Assembly: GCF_000971255.1 (NCBI RefSeq)
Contig: NZ_BBMC01000002.1
Coordinates: forward strand, 711,577-775,576
Direction: 5' to 3'
DNA length: 64,000 nt
Source of the DNA: Demequina rhizosphaerae
GTDB taxonomy: Bacteria; Actinomycetota; Actinomycetes; Actinomycetales; Demequinaceae
Shown: positions 61,415 through 64,000 of the stretch, in pieces
How positions within the stretch are numbered: the stretch's first letter is position 1
Layout of the letters: every line of letters begins with the position of its first letter
Made by a program: the position numbers and the translations under genes
The notes under the pieces: model-generated
What the model was told of the DNA's origin: nothing
Database searches by the model: none
What the model saw: only the letters and a program-made list of their open reading frames with translations

Positions 61415-62179
61415 ATGCCCCGCGCCCTCGTCACCGGAGCCGCCCAGGGCCTGGGCTCGGAGATCGCGCGGCGGCTCGTCGGCCTCGGCTACGAGGTCGT
61501 CGTGCACGGCCGCGACGCCGCGCGCACCGAGGTCGCGCTCGCTGCGGCGCCCGGGGCCGCCGGCTCCGTCACGGGGCGGCTCGACTCCCTCGCCTCCACG
61601 CGGCTGCTGGCGGACGATGCGCGGGGCCGGGGGCCGTACGACGTCATCATCCACAACGCCGCCCTGGGTCCCGACGAGTCGCGTCAGGTGTTCACCGAGG
61701 ACGGCCTCGACCGCGTCCTCCAGGTCAACGTGGTGGCGCCGTACCTCCTCAGCGCGCTGCTCAACCTGCCCCGCCGCATCGTCTTCGTCGGGTCCGACGC
61801 CGCCCGAGCCGGGCGGCCGCTCGTGGACCTCGAGGTGCCGCAGCCGTGGGACGGGCACCAGGTGTACGCGGACTCGAAGCTGCTGCTCACGATGCTCGCC
61901 TTCGAGCTCGCGGCGCGGCACACGGACCGCCCGATCAACATCGTGCATCCCGGCTGGGTGCGCACCCGGATGGGAGGACCGCGCGCGACCCTGCCGCTGT
62001 CCGACGGAGCCGACACCCCCGTGTGGATGGCGACCTCCGACGAGGCGGTCGCCCGCCGCGGCGGGCAGTACGTGCACAAGCGCCGGGCCGAGGCCGCTCC
62101 CCCGGGGGCGCACGATGCGGCGCTGCGGGCCGCTCTCGTCGACCGGTTGGCGGACCTCACCGGCGAGCACCTGCGCTGA
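61415..62179 (+). CDS. Short-chain dehydrogenase/reductase
   Basis: 254 residues. Cofactor motif VTGAAQGLGSEIARRL at the N-terminus, NAA motif IIHNAALG, Ser in VFVGSDAA and the YxxxK pair in VYADSKLL. NADP preference is suggested by VVVHGRDAAR. Substrate unknown. It is 18 bases upstream of the LacI-type gene, so they share a transcript. A motif copy encodes ADDARG. Confidence 0.9.
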   Translation: MPRALVTGAAQGLGSEIARRLVGLGYEVVVHGRDAARTEVALAAAPGAAGSVTGRLDSLASTRLLADDARGRGPYDVIIHNAALGPDESRQVFTEDGLDRVLQVNVVAPYLLSALLNLPRRIVFVGSDAARAGRPLVDLEVPQPWDGHQVYADSKLLLTMLAFELAARHTDRPINIVHPGWVRTRMGGPRATLPLSDGADTPVWMATSDEAVARRGGQYVHKRRAEAAPPGAHDAALRAALVDRLADLTGEHLR

Positions 62180-62197
62180 CGCCCCTAGGATGCCGTC

Positions 62198-63223
62198 ATG
62201 ACACCGCCCCGCGCCTCGATGTCGGACGTGGCGAGGCTCGCAGGGGTGTCGGGTCAGACCGTGTCGCGCGTCGCCAACGGGTCCCTCAACGTCAGCCCCG
62301 AGACCCGCCAGCGGGTGCTCGAGGCCATGGACTCCGTCGGCTACACCCCGAACACCGCCGCCCGGGCCCTGCGCTCGGGAAGCTTCGACACGATCGGCGT
62401 GATCGCGCACCGGCTCGCCCGCACGGGCGAGTCGAGCATCGTCGAGGCGGTGGTGCAGGCCGCGCGGGGCGCGGGGCACACCGTCACGCTGCTGGACATC
62501 GACTCGACGGAGCACGAGGACGTCGCGGAGGCGGCCTCGCGGCTCTCCCACCAGGCCATCGACGGGCTCATCATCATCCGGGCGGAGATCGAGGACGCCG
62601 GCCGGCTCGCGCTGCCCGCGGGCCTGCCGGTCGTCGCGACGGACGCGACCTTCGGCGGGCGGCTGCCCATGGTGGGCGCCGACCACGCGGGCGGGGCGCG
62701 CGCCGCCGTCGAGCACCTGCTCGAGCTCGGGCACCCCACCGTCCACCACGTCGCGGGCCCGGAGGACTCGATCCCCGCACGCGCCCGGCTCCTGGCCTGG
62801 CGTCAGCTCCTCGAGCAGCGCGGCATCGCGGTGCCCGAGCCGCTGCGCGGCGACTGGAGCGCCGCCTCGGGGCGCGCGGCCGGTGAGGAGCTCCTCACCA
62901 GGGACGATGCGACCGCCGTCTTCTGCGCGAACGACGAGATGGCGGCCGGGCTCATGCGCGCGTGGTCCGAGGCAGGCCGGGAGATCCCGAGGGATCTGTC
63001 CGTCGTCGGCTTCGACGACATCCCGCTCGCTGGCTACCTCACCCCGCCCCTCACGACTGTGCGTCAGCCGTTCGCGGCCGTGGGCCGGCGGCTCGTCGAG
63101 GAGCTGCTCGCCAGGATCGCGGGCACCGTCCCGGCGGCCGCGCTCGAAGGCTCGGGGGAGCCCGCGGAGCTCGTGCCGTGCGAGCTGGTGGTGCGCGGCT
63201 CCACGGCCGCACCGCGGGCCTGA
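62198..63223 (+). CDS. LacI-family transcription regulator
   Basis: 341 residues. HTH MSDVARLAGVSGQTVSRVAN near residue 8, hinge PNTAARALRSGSFDTIGVIA, effector domain ending VVGFDDIPLAGYLTPPLTTV. It may be the regulator for the CebR-type box, although it is far away; the recognition helix SGQTVSRVAN differs from the CebR-like form seen in many actinobacteria. Its transcript includes the SDR gene. The hairpin at 63271-63305 terminates it. A motif copy encodes RDDATAV. Confidence 0.9.
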   Translation: MTPPRASMSDVARLAGVSGQTVSRVANGSLNVSPETRQRVLEAMDSVGYTPNTAARALRSGSFDTIGVIAHRLARTGESSIVEAVVQAARGAGHTVTLLDIDSTEHEDVAEAASRLSHQAIDGLIIIRAEIEDAGRLALPAGLPVVATDATFGGRLPMVGADHAGGARAAVEHLLELGHPTVHHVAGPEDSIPARARLLAWRQLLEQRGIAVPEPLRGDWSAASGRAAGEELLTRDDATAVFCANDEMAAGLMRAWSEAGREIPRDLSVVGFDDIPLAGYLTPPLTTVRQPFAAVGRRLVEELLARIAGTVPAAALEGSGEPAELVPCELVVRGSTAAPRA

Positions 63224-63270
63224 GCGGGGGCGTCACTGCTGCTCGCACCGAGCGAAAGTGCAGGTAGATG

Positions 63271-63305
63271 ACGAAAGCCCCCCGACGGTGTCGGGGGGCT
63301 TTCGT
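63271..63305. terminator. Strong bidirectional terminator between LacI gene and rRNA operon
   Basis: ACGAAAGCCCCCCGAC, loop GGT, GTCGGGGGGCTTTCGT: a perfect 16-bp stem. TTTCGT on the plus side and TTTCGT on the minus side offer U-rich tails. It follows the LacI stop and precedes the 5S gene end, so it can stop both converging units. Confidence 0.9.
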
Positions 63306-63313
63306 GAATGATG

Positions 63314-63432
63314 TGGCCGCGGCGTCCTACTCTCCCACACCCTCGCGAGTGCAGTACCATCGGCGCTGGGAGGCTTAGCTTCCGGGTTCGGAATGGGACC
63401 GGGCGTTTCCCTCCCGCTATGGCTGCGGCAAC
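63314..63432 (-). rRNA. 5S ribosomal RNA
   Basis: The minus strand reads GTTGCCGCAGCCATAGCG, then CCATTCCGAACCCGGAAGCT, GCGCCGATGGTACTGCA, and GGGAGAGTAGGACGCCGCGG, the classic actinobacterial 5S sequence of about 119 bases. It lies downstream of 23S on the same strand. Ends are approximate by a few bases. Confidence 0.95.
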
Positions 63433-63509
63433 TTTATGGAACTATGTTGGGCGGTGCCCGTAGTTCGGGAACCGCACAGTGGACGCGAGCTTCAGCAGGA
63501 TATCTTTGT

Positions 63510-64000
<491 letters not shown>

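Larger units (their letters stand above)
181..62911. repeat. Dispersed 10-mer GGACGATGCG (consensus GGGACGATGCGCG), at least 39 copies
   Basis: Start positions, forward (GGACGATGCG): 1617, 12004, 16264, 20534, 20580, 23440, 25748, 30766, 35623, 38887, 48330, 51342, 51804, 52794, 58603, 61612, 62902. Reverse (CGCATCGTCC): 181, 3869, 4045, 7671, 7915, 9040, 10528, 12843, 19745, 23059, 25605, 27133, 32767, 34040, 34798, 35798, 39311, 46071, 50468, 51785, 56386, 60655. Fifteen are intergenic, with extended consensus GGGACGATGCGCG. In genes 17 are coded in frame as Asp-Asp-Ala (GAC GAT GCG) and five in the other sense as Ala-Ser-Ser. By composition about 0.3 copies would be expected. Function unknown; see findings. 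Counted by eye, so a few may be missed. Confidence 0.9.

Noticed and set aside
181..62911. 10-mer motif as Chi or FtsK KOPS sequence
   Set aside because: These are strongly oriented along replication; here both orientations occur in nearly equal numbers and mixed order. A longer region is needed to be sure.
181..62911. 10-mer motif as CRISPR repeat or REP element
   Set aside because: No regular spacing with unique spacers, and many copies are in frame in conserved genes; REP elements would be intergenic and longer.

Overview
The window is very GC-rich and gene-dense. Its content points to an actinobacterium of the Micrococcales (Cellulomonadaceae/Demequinaceae-like): a proton-pumping pyrophosphatase, a Tad/Flp pilus locus in the mycobacterial Rv3654c-Rv3661 style, a ppk-mutT1 pair, a DUF222-HNH endonuclease, LacI-controlled sugar operons and a CebR-type operator. 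Family placement is inference. The right edge is the 3' end of an rRNA operon on the minus strand (23S then 5S), and one tRNA-Lys(TTT) lies near 36.5 kb.

Layout. 0-3.3 kb: 5' part of hppA (minus), then a SigE-like sigma factor and a large membrane protein. 3.4-8.8 kb: Tad pilus genes on the minus strand (tadA, a tadB-tadC fusion, a Flp-type pilin, TadE and TadF-like pseudopilins), split by a plus-strand ClC gene and flanked by a HAD phosphatase. 8.9-13.1 kb: secreted proteins of unknown role, acetyl-CoA synthetase and a cupredoxin lipoprotein. 13.6-19.1 kb: an Opp/Dpp-type ABC importer with a perfect CebR-type box upstream. 19.7-27.2 kb: a PAP2 phosphatase, a YbhF-like ABC exporter, a GNAT enzyme and a GbsR-regulated ABC exporter. 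27.2-30.5 kb: ppk-mutT1. 30.9-36.5 kb: MsrB, DUF1540, AzlCD, a phosphotransferase and a VanZ-like protein. 36.5-37.9 kb: tRNA-Lys followed by a GC-poorer, probably acquired stretch. 39.3-45.8 kb: a complete alpha-galactoside operon (GH36, binding protein, two permeases, LacI). 46-54 kb: a LuxR-type regulator, redox enzymes and an HNH endonuclease. 54.4-63.2 kb: a GH3 beta-glucosidase, a BCCT transporter, a carbonic anhydrase, an SDR and a second LacI.

The most striking signal is not a gene. The 10-mer GGACGATGCG occurs at least 39 times in 64 kb, counted by eye on both strands, against roughly 0.3 expected by chance. Copies occur in both orientations. Fifteen are intergenic. Inside genes most are placed in frame as Asp-Asp-Ala (GAC GAT GCG). 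One intergenic pair forms a perfect inverted-repeat hairpin, and a second hairpin is built from one copy plus a near-copy. Density, orientation, intergenic enrichment and hairpin pairing all resemble the DNA uptake sequences of Neisseria and Pasteurellaceae, which I do not know to be described in Actinobacteria. The window also carries a Tad pilus locus, and Tad/Flp pili are known to be needed for natural transformation in Micrococcus luteus. A link between the two is a testable inference, not shown here. The alpha-galactoside operon (39.3-46.1 kb) has no exact copy, which would fit recent acquisition.
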